From Flaccisagitta enflata (taxonomy: Eukaryota > Chaetognatha > Sagittoidea > Aphragmophora): a DNA stretch of 64,000 nt. Each line of letters starts with the position of its first letter. Position 1 is the stretch's first letter. The DNA lies in assembly GCA_965153355.1 (NCBI GenBank), contig OZ231127.1:15562001-15626000 (forward strand), written 5' to 3'. Shown here piece after piece: positions 1-9,851 of this stretch. The translations under genes were made by a program, and so were the position numbers. The notes under the pieces were generated by a model that worked only from the letters and a program-made list of their open reading frames with translations, was not told the DNA's origin and did not search any database.

Positions 1-516
1 ATGTCCTGTAAAACAAAGGGGGGAATTTCTAAACGTCAGTCCTTTTGTGACTATTGTACATCCCTCAATCCATCATTTTGTCCATCCTTCAATCTGTTCT
101 TTCATCCATCCCCCCCCCCCCATTGGCACAAAATCGCCCTCCCAGTCCTCAATTTAGCCCTTCAGACCTCAAATAAATCTGCTAGGCTTCAAATCAGTTA
201 CCCCCAACTTTAAATTTGACCTCCAAATCTCAAATCTGCCCTCTAGACCTTCAATTAACCCTCTAAGCATCAAATTAGTCCTCTTTGGCTCAAATTTGCC
301 CTCCAATCCTCAAATCTGCTCTCCAACCTTCAAATATACCTTTACTGCCCTAAATGAGTCATTTGCAACCTTATGTATGCCCCCTCAGGACGTCTAGAAA
401 TTTCCCCTGTATTCTACAGAATATTGACCCTTTGGGGCTGCTGCCCGGCTCTCACTTCACTTTTTTACTGACAGGGCATCGAGTACCGCTTACCATGTGC
501 GATCCATGGATGACTA
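1..516. mobile_element. Family B repeat, cut by window edge
   Basis: The two flanks are inverted relatives: positions 1-36 (tgtcctgtaaaacaaagg) mirror 387-424, which ends in the CCCCTGTATTCTACAGAATAT-type block. Between them lies a degenerate 20-23 bp minisatellite of the type 'ctcaaatctgccctcc'. The outer part (425-516) carries the GGGCTGCTGCCC hairpin and the 'gggcatcg.gtaccgct' tail seen in the copies at 24.7 and 27.6 kb. The left end lies outside the window. No coding content is supported. Confidence 0.7.
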
Positions 517-860
517 AATGTGTATGTCACCAGCTGCATCACCAACTTCAATACCAATTTCACTACCGGCCACATTTCCATCTCTCATCGCTGTTTTATT
601 CTCCGGAAATATCACACATTAAATACTTTTCGTGTTCGGGTATATCAAATAACTAGAGGAGATATCATAAACATGCGACAATAACGCCATAAACATGTTC
701 TAATACAAAAAAAAAATCATCTCAAATCAAATCCGGCATCAGGAAATTTTTAAAGGTAATATCCTAAAATTAACTTTCAGTCTAACCAATACCCTATTTT
801 CCAACTGAAATAGGGTTTAAAACCATTTGGTACATGTTGCGAAAAGTTCTCATAGCCAAG
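517..860. other. Intergenic, no feature seen
   Basis: AT-rich sequence between the family B copy and the 3' end of the first minus-strand gene. No exon, repeat or RNA gene was recognised. Confidence 0.4.
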
Positions 861-1778
861 TCAAACAATGTATTCCAAAAAGGAAGGCCAGGCTGGCCAT
901 GTATCGTCCTCATACAAAGTGCGCCGAGCTTTTGTAAAATATTTGAAACGCCGCATCCTTTCTTGGGTCATGTTCATGAGTTGAGGGGAATGATTGTGTC
1001 CCAAGCCACACCCTCCATGGCAATTCTCTTTTTTGCATGAAGCTCCACACCCTTCCTCTAAAACCAATGCCTCTGATTTTGAAGTTTTTGGCTGTGTTGT
1101 TGCCTTGGAATCCTCCATAATTGCATCCCGCTCCATCATTACTTCCATGACCAGCTGCTTCTTTCTTCTTAGATTTGTGATTTCCCTGATGCTTTTCTGG
1201 TAGCAGAAATCACAGGGCCCCGAGCAAATCTCATTGACAGCTTGCTTGCATCCAAAGGCAATAAGCATATCCTTTGTTGATGCATCAACAACTGCACCAT
1301 CCATCAATCCTCCACTGGCTCCGTTTCCTGGCAACATCACTCCCTCCGTTTCCCATGCTGCGAAGTAATCCTCCAATGCCGTCACAACTGTTCTCTCAAT
1401 CCGCTCCTTCATCGACTGCCCAAACTCCTCTAACAATGGTAACTTAATCCGCATTGGATACTGCAAAAATCCGCATGGTTTGGCTTTCATGGGGGGCACC
1501 TGCTTTGAAGCTTTTAATGCCAACTCCAACTCCCTATTCCAAAACAGTGAAAGGACATAGTCTCTTGACCTCTTTTCCAAACTCCACTTTTGTTCCTTAG
1601 CTTTTTGCTCCTCCATCAACTTTACAGTTTCTTTCCTGGCTGTCTCACATGCATTTGCAATGCATTCACATCTGGGACAACTACATTTTTTCTGAGTTTC
1701 TTCCAAACTCATTCCGCTCTCCAAATCCAAATGTGCAAAGCACTCAGCTACAGTGTTCATCTGATGGTTTGATGCCAT
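861..1778 (-). CDS. Uncharacterised Cys-cluster protein, 305 aa
   Basis: Single open frame of 305 residues from an ATG at 1778 to a TGA stop. The frame extends slightly upstream, but only to a TTG, and a splice-acceptor-like TTTTGATTTAG lies 10 bases before the ATG, so a 5' UTR intron is plausible. I recognise no family. Visible features are three Cys clusters: CSCPRCEC near residues 32-39, CSGPCDFC around 200, and CGASCKKENCHGGCG around 255. Helical, Lys/Arg/Glu-rich stretches follow the first two. The clusters could bind metal, but no known zinc-finger spacing is matched. It is the last gene of a tandem minus-strand block whose members share the Cys-cluster plus charged-helix style. Function unknown. 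Confidence 0.6.
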   Translation of the reverse strand: MASNHQMNTVAECFAHLDLESGMSLEETQKKCSCPRCECIANACETARKETVKLMEEQKAKEQKWSLEKRSRDYVLSLFWNRELELALKASKQVPPMKAKPCGFLQYPMRIKLPLLEEFGQSMKERIERTVVTALEDYFAAWETEGVMLPGNGASGGLMDGAVVDASTKDMLIAFGCKQAVNEICSGPCDFCYQKSIREITNLRRKKQLVMEVMMERDAIMEDSKATTQPKTSKSEALVLEEGCGASCKKENCHGGCGLGHNHSPQLMNMTQERMRRFKYFTKARRTLYEDDTWPAWPSFLEYIV

Positions 1779-1787
1779 TTTCAATTT

Positions 1788-2320
1788 CTAAATCAAAATA
1801 AATTGGTAAATATTATGTTTTAATACAAGCATTTTACATTAACAGTGTGTAACAAATTCATTCTCCAACGTAATTCTAAACAAATCACAATAAGAAGACA
1901 AAGTCAATATGTTCCCATAACACTTTTTAGATATGTATGACCAAATATGTCTTTAGTCCAACACACTTTTGTTCCCTCACTCTTTACTTCTTTTCTTGGA
2001 ATATCTATAAGAGGCTCTGTTACTATGTCTGTCCTTGTTAATCTGTGTGTCTGTTTGTCAGTCAAACTTCAATGAAAAATCGCAGAAAATGTTTAAAAAT
2101 TCTTTAAAACTTATTTCAATCATCATTCATGCTACTTGTTATTTGGGCAGCGGCCCGGAAGGGGACTAAATCCTGTAAAACACAGGGGGACTTTCAGTCA
2201 TTAGAGCTTGGGATAGGTTTAATAGAGCTAGGGATAGGTGTGATAAGTAATAACGCCAGGTGCACCGTCTTAGCTGGTCTTGCCAGCTTTGTCTGTGATA
2301 CGGTGTGTACTTAGATTCTT
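1788..2320. other. Intergenic with family B end fragment
   Basis: Mostly featureless AT-rich DNA. From about 2146 to 2200 it contains a single family B end (ggcagcggcccggaagggg, then the 'tcctgtaaaacacagg' block) without its inverted partner. Confidence 0.45.
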
Positions 2321-2438
2321 TTCATTGCAATGTCAAACATTGATGATATGAATAAAACATCAACAACAAAAATTCACTTTTTGCTAATGCTGTACAGGGA
2401 ATTGGCCAGTAAATACTCATTAGTTGTCAGTTTCTTTT

Positions 2439-3156
2439 TCAAAATACGTCCAATTTTCCTTTGAAAGTAATTACCATCTTCTTGGCTGGTTTTCCACATA
2501 GGAACCCTGTGATGTATTCCCTACTGACGCCATTTTTATCCCCAGACTCCAATGCCGCATCAATCATTTTTGGAAATGCAGCCGCATTAACCACATTACA
2601 CCCTTCATTTTCAAATTTATGATCCAACATGTCATTTTGGGTATGAATCATCAAATGAATCATCCCAATAGGGTCCTTTACGTACTAATTGTTTCTTCTT
2701 TCGCCTCGCCGCTTTCATACTTTCATTTGGTTTGTTTTTAGCACAACAATGTCCACATGTCGCCGCTTCACACTTCCCATTGCATGTTGGAAAATAAACC
2801 GTCATTTCCAATACAACGAGGGATTGGCCTTCTCTAATCAACTGTTTAAGCGACTTTCCCGCACATGATCTGTCGGGGGATTGGTTTTCTCTGACCAACT
2901 GTTGAGGCGACTTTCCCGGTGCCCCTTCCTTCGATTCTTTGACGAAAATCCCCTCTGCATAGGCAAAAGCCAACGCTTTGGCAACAGATTTGCCTAACGG
3001 TTCGTCGACGGCCTTCAGCCAAGGATTATCCTCGGACTTTCCCAACGTCTTGTTGGCGGACTTCTCCAATGGCTCATTGGCGGACTTCACCAATGGCTCA
3101 TTGGCGGACTTCTCCAACGGCTCATTGGCGGACTTCTCCATCACACTTGTTGCCAT
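2439..3156 (-). CDS. Uncharacterised repeat protein, frame broken near 3' end
   Basis: The frame starts at an ATG at 3156. It opens with four to five tandem 8-residue repeats (KSANEPLE and variants; 24-bp DNA repeats at 3050-3140), followed by a Cys-rich segment CNGKCEAATCGHCC and a Lys/Arg-rich helix, and stops at 2632. A second frame overlapping it (2439-2663) carries on with ordinary-looking protein to a stop at 2439. The two join if one A is removed from the CCCAAAA run at 2635-2641, so a homopolymer error or a real frameshift mutation is likely. A strong acceptor (polypyrimidine then TTTTAG, about 3216) precedes the ATG, implying an upstream exon or 5' UTR intron. No family recognised. 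Confidence 0.45.
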
Positions 3157-3596
3157 TGTTACTGAATGTAATCTCTCTAATACTTTTTTTTCCTTGTATT
3201 TAAATTCAGCACCTAAAATGAAATCAAACAAAAATAGAATAAACAATATGCTAATCAATTTCTCTCATCACCACTAACATCATTGGAGGAACTTAATTTT
3301 TTTTTCTAAATCTGTTTAAATTATAACTGTGCATGTTAACAACATAGTGTGTGTACCAGTGGCCAAAAACTGTCCAACAAGTCCAACAAATTGAAAACAG
3401 GTGAGCAGGAGTGAAATAGTATATACCTCCTACAAATGTCAAAGCCAGGGGCACAAAATAGTTTTTTTCAATGTAATTGTCTTACTACAACCAACTAACA
3501 ATTATTATATGATCTGAATGAGGCCATATGTATGTCACCTTGGTCTTAAATGGCTGTGGAGAGGTTTTCATACATGTAAATCAATAATTGATATGG
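3157..3596. other. Gene-free stretch
   Basis: Contains the acceptor-like site upstream of the preceding gene at about 3216. Otherwise AT-rich, with no recognisable exon or repeat. Confidence 0.4.
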
Positions 3597-3850
3597 TGTC
3601 ACAATATTGTTCTGGATGGGTGGGCAGGGGCATCCAACCCCTAGCCTCACCCCAACCCCTCCAGCACACACATACACAATACCAACTGCAGCATCATAAA
3701 TGCGTTTTTCGCGTTTTTCAATTGGACATGATGGGCCGATGGACAAATTGACAAACCAACACACCAACGAACCAACGAACCAACAGATCGACGGACCAAC
3801 GGACCGACGGATGCACAGACAAAGCCTTTCATGCAGTGCAAAAATCAGGT
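3597..3850 (-). mobile_element. Family A repeat, subfamily III, diverged
   Basis: Reads on the minus strand. Its far end carries 'gtcacaatattgtt' and 'gggtgggcaggggc', and its near end carries GACC/GACG-type tetranucleotides followed by 'gacaaagcctttcatg'. The palindromic tip is decayed (atgcagtgcaaaaatc). Confidence 0.65.
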
Positions 3851-4184
3851 CAAAAAGGAGCCGCCACAAAAAACATTTCCCTTTTAATCAGCCGTATTGA
3901 AACAATTCAAGGTACCTTAATCAAACCTAATTTTCATAAGGAATTGGCATCAGCAGCCTTGCAATTGTCAAATTTAATACATGCTGCTGCAAAGTGCTGT
4001 GCATGCTCCCATGAAAAACTGTCTCCCTGTTACCAACCTGGCATAATCCCTTGCCATCAAGCACACTGTGCCATATCTTAATCATAACATAAAACATTGT
4101 CAATTTATTAGGAAAACTAGGTGTAATGCGCATTTCATATGGTCAATAAGGGTCCACAAGGCTCTCTTCCATTTTATTCAGTTT

Positions 4185-4418
4185 GGGTGAATGGCTGAAT
4201 CTTGGCCCTCAATTGGCCCTCAATAAAATGTCCAACAGTTGAATTAAGCTTAACCTCAATTCTGTCCTTTAAGGGCATGGTTTCTTTACAATGTGACCCT
4301 TGGGTGAATTGTTGAATTTTGGCCCTCAATTGACCCTCAAAAGGATGTCCAACAATTGCATTAATCTTAACCTTCAATTCTGTCCTCTAAGGGCATGGTT
4401 TCTTTACAATGTAACTTT
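4185..4418 (+). repeat. Two-copy tandem repeat, 117-bp unit
   Basis: The unit beginning 'gggtgaatggctgaat' at 4185 recurs at 4302 as 'gggtgaattgttgaat'. Both units hold 'ggccctcaattg' and end with 'aagggcatggtttctttac'. Confidence 0.8.
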
Positions 4419-4929
4419 TGGGTCCTTCTTATAATCCTCTGCTTATAAGCCTCTTCTTCTCTAGTACACTCTGCAGGTCCACCACTGTCCTCCTATGGTA
4501 ATCACTACAACAATACCCACAAACCTTTATGCCAGTCATAAAACACCTAAAGTAGTTTTAACTGTAGAAGTTAAACAATTTAGCCATCAATGGTCTCTTC
4601 AGAGCCTCTTGAATGTTCTCAATCGCCAATTTCTCTTCTTTCTACTTTTACTCCATTCTTAAATTGTCCAATCATTGTAAGGCGCTAATGATCTGCTAGG
4701 TTTGCAAAACATCTTCGCCCATGCCCTGATGCCATTTTCATTCAACATAGCCCATCATCTTTGTGGATGTACCATTCAAACGGATGCGCCACTAGTTTAA
4801 CATTTATGATGGCCAAAGTTACAAAACAGCTTAGAGGTAAAAATTGAGTCAAAAAAGGCCACTTTAATGCACACATGCGACTCAGATTTAGGGTTTTTGT
4901 TGTTAATTCACACACAATTCCAATTCTTG
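4419..4929. other. Intergenic, nothing recognised
   Basis: No exon or repeat supported in this stretch. Confidence 0.35.
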
Positions 4930-5990
4930 TTAAATGTCAACAATGGAAGACATGAGATTTTGGGTGTTGCCTATTTGTTGGCCATTGGTCTGAGCCTTAC
5001 AAATCATATCGTTCTCCATTTTTTGGACAGCTTCATCACACTGCTTCTTCAAATGGGCCTCATTTTGTTTGTAGACATTCCCCAAAGAGTTCCTCTTTTC
5101 AACATGTGCAAACGAGAGATAGAGGTTCAATACACTGTGCTCAAATATGGCGGCCTTCACTGCCTCCAAAAAATAAATGCATGATTTTTGGATGATTCGT
5201 CTTTTCCATATAAACCAATTTTGCATAGTTTTGCCTCGTAATTGGCAAAAATACGCACTTTTAAGTTGCCCACGATTCCACGACATTCATTGGCATAGAT
5301 ATTAATGAAGGCTGTGGTGCAGAAATCATAAAGAAGTGTTGCAACCCAGTACATTAATTTCTTTGATTTCAACTTTATATTGAAAACAATGGTGAATTGT
5401 TCCAGAACATCACTCCATGGTTGATCAACATTTGGTGGTGGCAGTGAAGCAAGAGCCGGCACAAAGTACCAACACCGAATTGGTGAAGGTCTAAGAATAA
5501 CATTCATCCTATCCTGGTCCACTGCCAAAAAGACATGCCGAGAACGTTTCAGTCTATTCAACTCCAGGAAAAACATGGATGGATTCTTTTCTTCATTTCC
5601 CTCGTAAAGTTTCCTAAAAATGTCTTTTGGGATAAATCCATATTGTATGGATTTGGCCAATGCTTCAATATCATTGATGGGACTTGCTGAGTCATTGTTC
5701 GATTCCCTCAGTCTCTTAACCAAATGTTTTATGTCTTTGGTGGCTTCTCTTGAAAGACTATGCAATGTTGGGAATTCTTTATCTAAAATCTGACAAACCT
5801 CTTGTTCATCTTCAAGAAAATATTGTCTTTCCTCACAAAAGCCAACGCCCATGACATTTATATCGCTGCCATCATTTTCATCACTGTTTTGGTCAGTTTT
5901 TTCTTCAAATCCACTCTTCTTCACCACACTTTGACAATCCAATTCTTGGTGGTGGCTTGTTCCTTCGTCCATGTTACACATGTCAGTCAT
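4930..5990 (-). CDS. Uncharacterised protein in two frames joined at a T6 run
   Basis: Frame A runs from an ATG at 5990 (the more upstream start is only TTG) to a stop at 5157. The protein has a Glu/Asp-rich N-terminal third and then a globular-looking region with many aromatic residues (for example WYFVPALASLPPP and YWVATLLYDF). Frame B runs from about 5190 to 4930 and holds a coherent helical tail with Gln/Lys/Glu-rich heptads. The frames meet at a run of six T on the minus strand (5168-5173); one extra T would fuse them into one product of about 350 residues. A homopolymer error in the assembly is the simplest reading, and a real frameshift or a short intron are alternatives. No family recognised. 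Confidence 0.45.
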
Positions 5991-6162
5991 TTTTGTAATT
6001 TTTTGAAGGGTAAGTTCCCATTGCACACGCTTCAAAAATTTGGCAAAACCAATACTTGTTCTTGCACTCTTAAGGATGGTTATGTAGCATCCCTTTTCGC
6101 ATATTCCCTTTATCTCTGCTGGACATAAGTGTAGGCATATTATACAAACAATGGCCTTTAAC

Positions 6163-6592
6163 TAGTCATCCAAGCATGGCACATGGCCAGCGGTGCCAGA
6201 TGCCCTGCTGAAAATGATCCAATGAGAGCAGGGCAACGGTATCAGAGGACCAATGTCCTGTAGAACACAGGAATGAATTTCAACATGTCTGTCCTTCCGT
6301 CTGTCTTGAGCGGGTATATTTCCCGCCTTATATGGCTGATTTAGGCCACTGAGGCATATTTAAGGTATGTAGGGCACAATTAATGCTTAGAAAGCCAATT
6401 TGAGGTTTGGAGGGTTACTTTAATGCTTGGAGGGCTAATTAAAGGTCTGGAGAGCAGATTTGAGGTCTGGGGGTAGATTTGAGGCATGGGAGAGGCTATT
6501 TTCAAGCCAAGAGGGCTAATCTGAGGCCTAGAGGAAAAAATTGAGGCTTGGGAGGGCTAAATTGAGGACTGGGAGGGCTAATCTAACACTTG
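6163..6592 (+). mobile_element. Family B repeat, one end only
   Basis: Carries the 'gtcatccaag.atggcacatgg.cagcgg' leader, the 'agcagggcaac' block and 'tgtcctgtagaacacagg', then a degenerate 20-22 bp minisatellite ('tgaggtctggagggc' type) from about 6350. The inverted right end is missing. Confidence 0.7.
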
Positions 6593-6735
6593 AAAATAAA
6601 ATAAATTTAAAGGAATTAAAGAAATATCTAATTGTAATTCTTTTTTTCACGGTTTTTGAAGAGAAAAAAACAAAATCTGCCGATCAAAAGTGTTTCTCTT
6701 CATTGTTATCAAAATGCGCAATTTTTTTTTGCCGT

Positions 6736-7458
6736 TTACAAAGGTTTACAGGTCAGATATCCTAACTCGTTATAACGAACACATCGACAATCGTAATCAG
6801 GAATTTCGTATGCTGAAAGAATAGCAGGACCAAGACTGAAAAGTGTTTTCAGACATTCGGAATCAAGCGCGATATGCCGCTTTTCTCGGTAGTCGTTAGT
6901 TTCAACAAAGTCATCGATCGGCAGCGCATCCATCAGATGAACAATCTTGATCTTTGACTGCCCGACTTTGTCATCATTTTCTTTCATCCACCACTCGACG
7001 TCCTCAGGGTCGCAGTTGATGTTTTGCTCACTTACAATTTCCAACTCCTCCTCTTCCTCTTCCTCCTCCTCTTCCTCCTCTTCCTCTTCAAACTTGATGT
7101 CATAATGCGACGCGAGCTCTGCCCTCTCAATGACAAAATGGTCAGGTGAGAAAAAATGCAGCAGTTCGTCATCGTCCTTTATTCCTTTCCATGGACAGGC
7201 TTCATCTACGGCCATCCGCTTGGCCACGGAGAGAAACTCTTCAAACTCCCCGCGAGTGAACATAGTGAGTTCACTACAAACAAAATTTTTGTTGTCCGGC
7301 CGGATTATGGGCTTGATGAAAGCAAGCCCGATCTTCTTAAACTCATTTGGGTGGGCATCAATAAACACAATTCGGCATTTATCGATTTTAAAAGTTTTTT
7401 TGCAAACAGAGTTCATTTTCAGGAACAGCTTGTTTAGCCTAGGTAAAAAATCATTCAT
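6736..7458 (-). CDS. Uncharacterised acidic protein, 240 aa
   Basis: An uninterrupted 240-codon frame from an ATG at 7458. The N-terminal 75 residues look folded (alternating hydrophobic strands, with 'KIDKCRIVFIDAHPNEFKK'). A run of about 15 Glu sits near residues 124-140, encoded by GAG/GAA triplets (7047-7090) that could expand or contract. The C-terminal part is rich in Asp and has a closing Cys-containing 'PDYDCRCVRYNELGY' segment. No domain family recognised. It lies 150 bp downstream of the next minus-strand gene and has the same style (acidic tract, scattered Cys pairs) as others in the block. Confidence 0.55.
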   Translation of the reverse strand: MNDFLPRLNKLFLKMNSVCKKTFKIDKCRIVFIDAHPNEFKKIGLAFIKPIIRPDNKNFVCSELTMFTRGEFEEFLSVAKRMAVDEACPWKGIKDDDELLHFFSPDHFVIERAELASHYDIKFEEEEEEEEEEEEEEELEIVSEQNINCDPEDVEWWMKENDDKVGQSKIKIVHLMDALPIDDFVETNDYREKRHIALDSECLKTLFSLGPAILSAYEIPDYDCRCVRYNELGYLTCKPL

Positions 7459-7613
7459 GTATTGGTTAACGAATACATTGTTTGGCCAAAAATCAAAACG
7501 GTTTTATACTTGTTTAAAATTCTAATAAATATCTTTCACCTTATACCATTTTCACATCTTAACATCACTCCAACAAGAACTTAAAGCCATTTACCACAAA
7601 TTAAAATTTAGCC

Positions 7614-8328
7614 TTAGCTAACAGAGTCTTTCTCACTTCTCTCATACTGCTTGTTTTCTATTTCCCTGCTAAGTCCACATGTGTCATAATCCATTCCAAT
7701 GCGCATGCAGCGGCAATTGGGCGCGCAACGGCAATCGGGCGCATGGTTGTCATCCAATGACATGGATGAAACTCTTGCGCAGGACATCTCCATCCACACC
7801 TTCTTTGCATCACCATTCATCACCGGTGTAATGGGCCGCACACTCGTCGCCTCCACGGATGAATCGCCCATCAGCATCCTCTCGCCAAATTGAGTTGGAA
7901 GAGGAGGAGGAGGAGGAGGAGGAGAAGGAGGAGGAGGAGGAGGAGAATTGCTCAAATTGGGTAAGTCCATTATCAAAGTCTCAGTTTCTTTGGGGTTTTT
8001 ATCCTCGTTCATCGTCACTTGAGACAACCACTCCTCCAAACCATCTGCATCTCCAAACCATACACCATTGGAACTAAATCCATGTACATCGCATTGGCTA
8101 CGCCTCAACTCCACACCCTCCGCCATCCCATCCTTTGTTAGAACCATCTCATTCTCCGTCTTGTTTTCCACCAAATTCTCAACCCCATCCACTTTTCTAT
8201 TTTCTACCAATTGAGCATCGAACTCACGACAGATGTTACAGTCATAATTACAATTCTTAAATTCCATTTTGGTATCCACTTCACTAATTTCCACACAACT
8301 CAATGCCAGGTCAATGGAATTTGCCAAT
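7614..8328 (-). CDS. Uncharacterised Pro-rich, Cys-cluster protein
   Basis: The exon starts at a convincing acceptor (GATTTGTTTATTTGCAG, first exon base 8328). The frame is open from there, and the first ATG is at 8267, giving 217 residues if the preceding part is 5' UTR. Visible segments are a Cys pair region NCNYDCNIC at the N terminus, a central polyproline stretch of about 17 Pro interrupted by Ser (encoded by CCT/CCA repeats near 7896-7950), and near the C terminus two short repeats CRCAPNCRCM. No family recognised. The Cys clusters and charged tail (EIENKQYERSEKD) resemble the neighbours at 861 and 8450. Confidence 0.5.
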
Positions 8329-8449
8329 CTGCAAATAAACAAATCACAACCACAATCAGCATTACAATTACAAACTAATAATCCATTTTTTAATCAGTCA
8401 TTAATCATTGATTGCGATTGCAAAATACAAAAAAAAAAAAGTCATAGTT

Positions 8450-8648
8450 TTATGTGGTAAAATAATCCATCTCTCTCCCAAACCATTTTGCCGCGTCTTT
8501 CCTTCTTTCCTCACTTTCCTTTGCCAACCTTTCCCGAAACGCCTTCTCCCTTATCTTCCTCCTCTTCTCATGTTCCTCTCTGACATTCCTCATTTTTTCC
8601 TCTTGCTCCTCTGCTTCTCTGTCGTAATATGCGTCCATCGCTTGGCAC
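8450..8648 (-). CDS. Last exon of a small uncharacterised gene
   Basis: A terminal coding segment ending in TAA at 8450. It most likely begins after the acceptor GTGGCTGCAG (exon base 8648). It encodes a highly charged helix (REHEKRRKIREKAFRERLAK) and a CRCQ start. Upstream, two further coding-like frames lie between 8660 and 8880, one starting MVCDCEYAEKT after an acceptor near 8890 and one starting MDKDTQACVAEK. I could not find a join with matching phase, so the first exon is unresolved. The helix suggests a coiled coil. No family recognised. Confidence 0.35.
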
Positions 8649-9050
8649 CTGCAGCCACGAACACAAAATCCACACAAATCTCGTAGTTGAATTTATTCGT
8701 CTTAGTCCTTGATGATCTCTGGTAATCATAGATGTGTCTTTGGTGGCCAACGTTTCCGCTTCATTCACCAACGACAATGAATTATCCAAAGTCAACTTTT
8801 CTGCTACACAGGCCTGCGTGTCTTTGTCCATTCCATTGTTTTTTCAGCATATTCACAGTCACAAACCATTTTATTTGCTCGGTATCTGCAAAAATAGATT
8901 ACCAACTATATACATTCCATAGTCCCATGTTGAAATACATAACAAATTACATCACCATCAACAACAAGAGTTTTGCCATGGGTATCGTCCTTGTCATCGC
9001 CATCCACAGTCGTTGTCATACTTTTTGTCGGCGTCTTTCGCGTCCATGTT

Positions 9051-9761
9051 TTAATAGTCGCCACCATTGTCGTCATCATCGTCTTTGTCTTTGCTTTCCA
9101 CACCAACACCAACACCTTTCACCTTCCGCCAAGCCTCAAAATGCAGCTGACATTGCCGCTTTTCATGTTCCCATTGATCCATCCTATCCTGCCACTCATC
9201 ATCAATTCTTCGCTTTTTGTACATTTCAGGCTCACAGCCATAAAACACCTCATTCTCCACACTCCATTCTGCCGCCTTCTGCTCCCATTCCCTGTCAAGC
9301 TTCCTTTTTCTATCTGCAATGTTAATACACTCGCTGTACACCTTTTTCCCCACCGCCATTGTCCCTTTCACGTAGGCAGCCATCTTGGTGACCGAATGGG
9401 ATGTTGTGCTGGGATCTGCCATACCATAGGCATTTGGATCCTTCAGCGAAAGCGGTTTATCAGATTTCCCATCGTTTTCCTCTCCATATATCCATTCAGC
9501 GCTGCCATTCTTGTTCAGTCCAATTCTCGGCGGTGTGTTGTCATATGGAGATACCTCCTTCCATGGCACACAGATGAGACGGTAATGATGTATTTCATCG
9601 TCACTGCATTTGTTTATGAAGGTTTCTGCTTCGGCAATCTCCTTCAAAATTTCCTCTTTCACAGGGTATTTTCCCTTTGCCCATCCTTCCATCATACAGC
9701 AGAACCAAAAGTTGCGCTCACATCTTGGTGCATGGTTATGAGTCCAGCCGTATTGTGACAT
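9051..9761 (-). CDS. Uncharacterised charged protein, 236 aa
   Basis: An uninterrupted frame from an ATG at 9761. The N-terminal half is compact, with Cys and Trp (WTHNHAPRCERNFWFCCMM). The C-terminal half is a long Arg/Lys/Glu helix with regularly spaced Trp (REWEQKAAEW, DEWQDRMDQWEHEKRQC), suggesting a coiled coil, and it ends in an Asp-rich tail. An acceptor-like TTTGTGTACAG lies about 30 bases before the ATG. It starts only 90 bp downstream of the TRAF-like stop codon on the same strand. No family recognised. Confidence 0.55.
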   Translation of the reverse strand: MSQYGWTHNHAPRCERNFWFCCMMEGWAKGKYPVKEEILKEIAEAETFINKCSDDEIHHYRLICVPWKEVSPYDNTPPRIGLNKNGSAEWIYGEENDGKSDKPLSLKDPNAYGMADPSTTSHSVTKMAAYVKGTMAVGKKVYSECINIADRKRKLDREWEQKAAEWSVENEVFYGCEPEMYKKRRIDDEWQDRMDQWEHEKRQCQLHFEAWRKVKGVGVGVESKDKDDDDDNGGDY

Positions 9762-9851
9762 CTTCGCTTGCTTTGATCTTGGTCAAATCTGTACACAAAT
9801 TATACACAAAATATCATCCATTCACAAATAATACACAAACAATCTTAATCA

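Noticed and set aside
5157-5286. Programmed -1 ribosomal frameshift at the T6 run
   Set aside because: No canonical X-XXY-YYZ slippery site in the right frame and no obvious downstream pseudoknot. The other frame break (2635) has the opposite sign. Assembly or mutation is simpler.
8732-9758. Long plus-strand open frames at 8.7-9.8 kb, and similar ones at 12.6-14.7 kb
   Set aside because: They are antisense shadows of the minus-strand genes (including HELQ) and show no domains or splice signals of their own.
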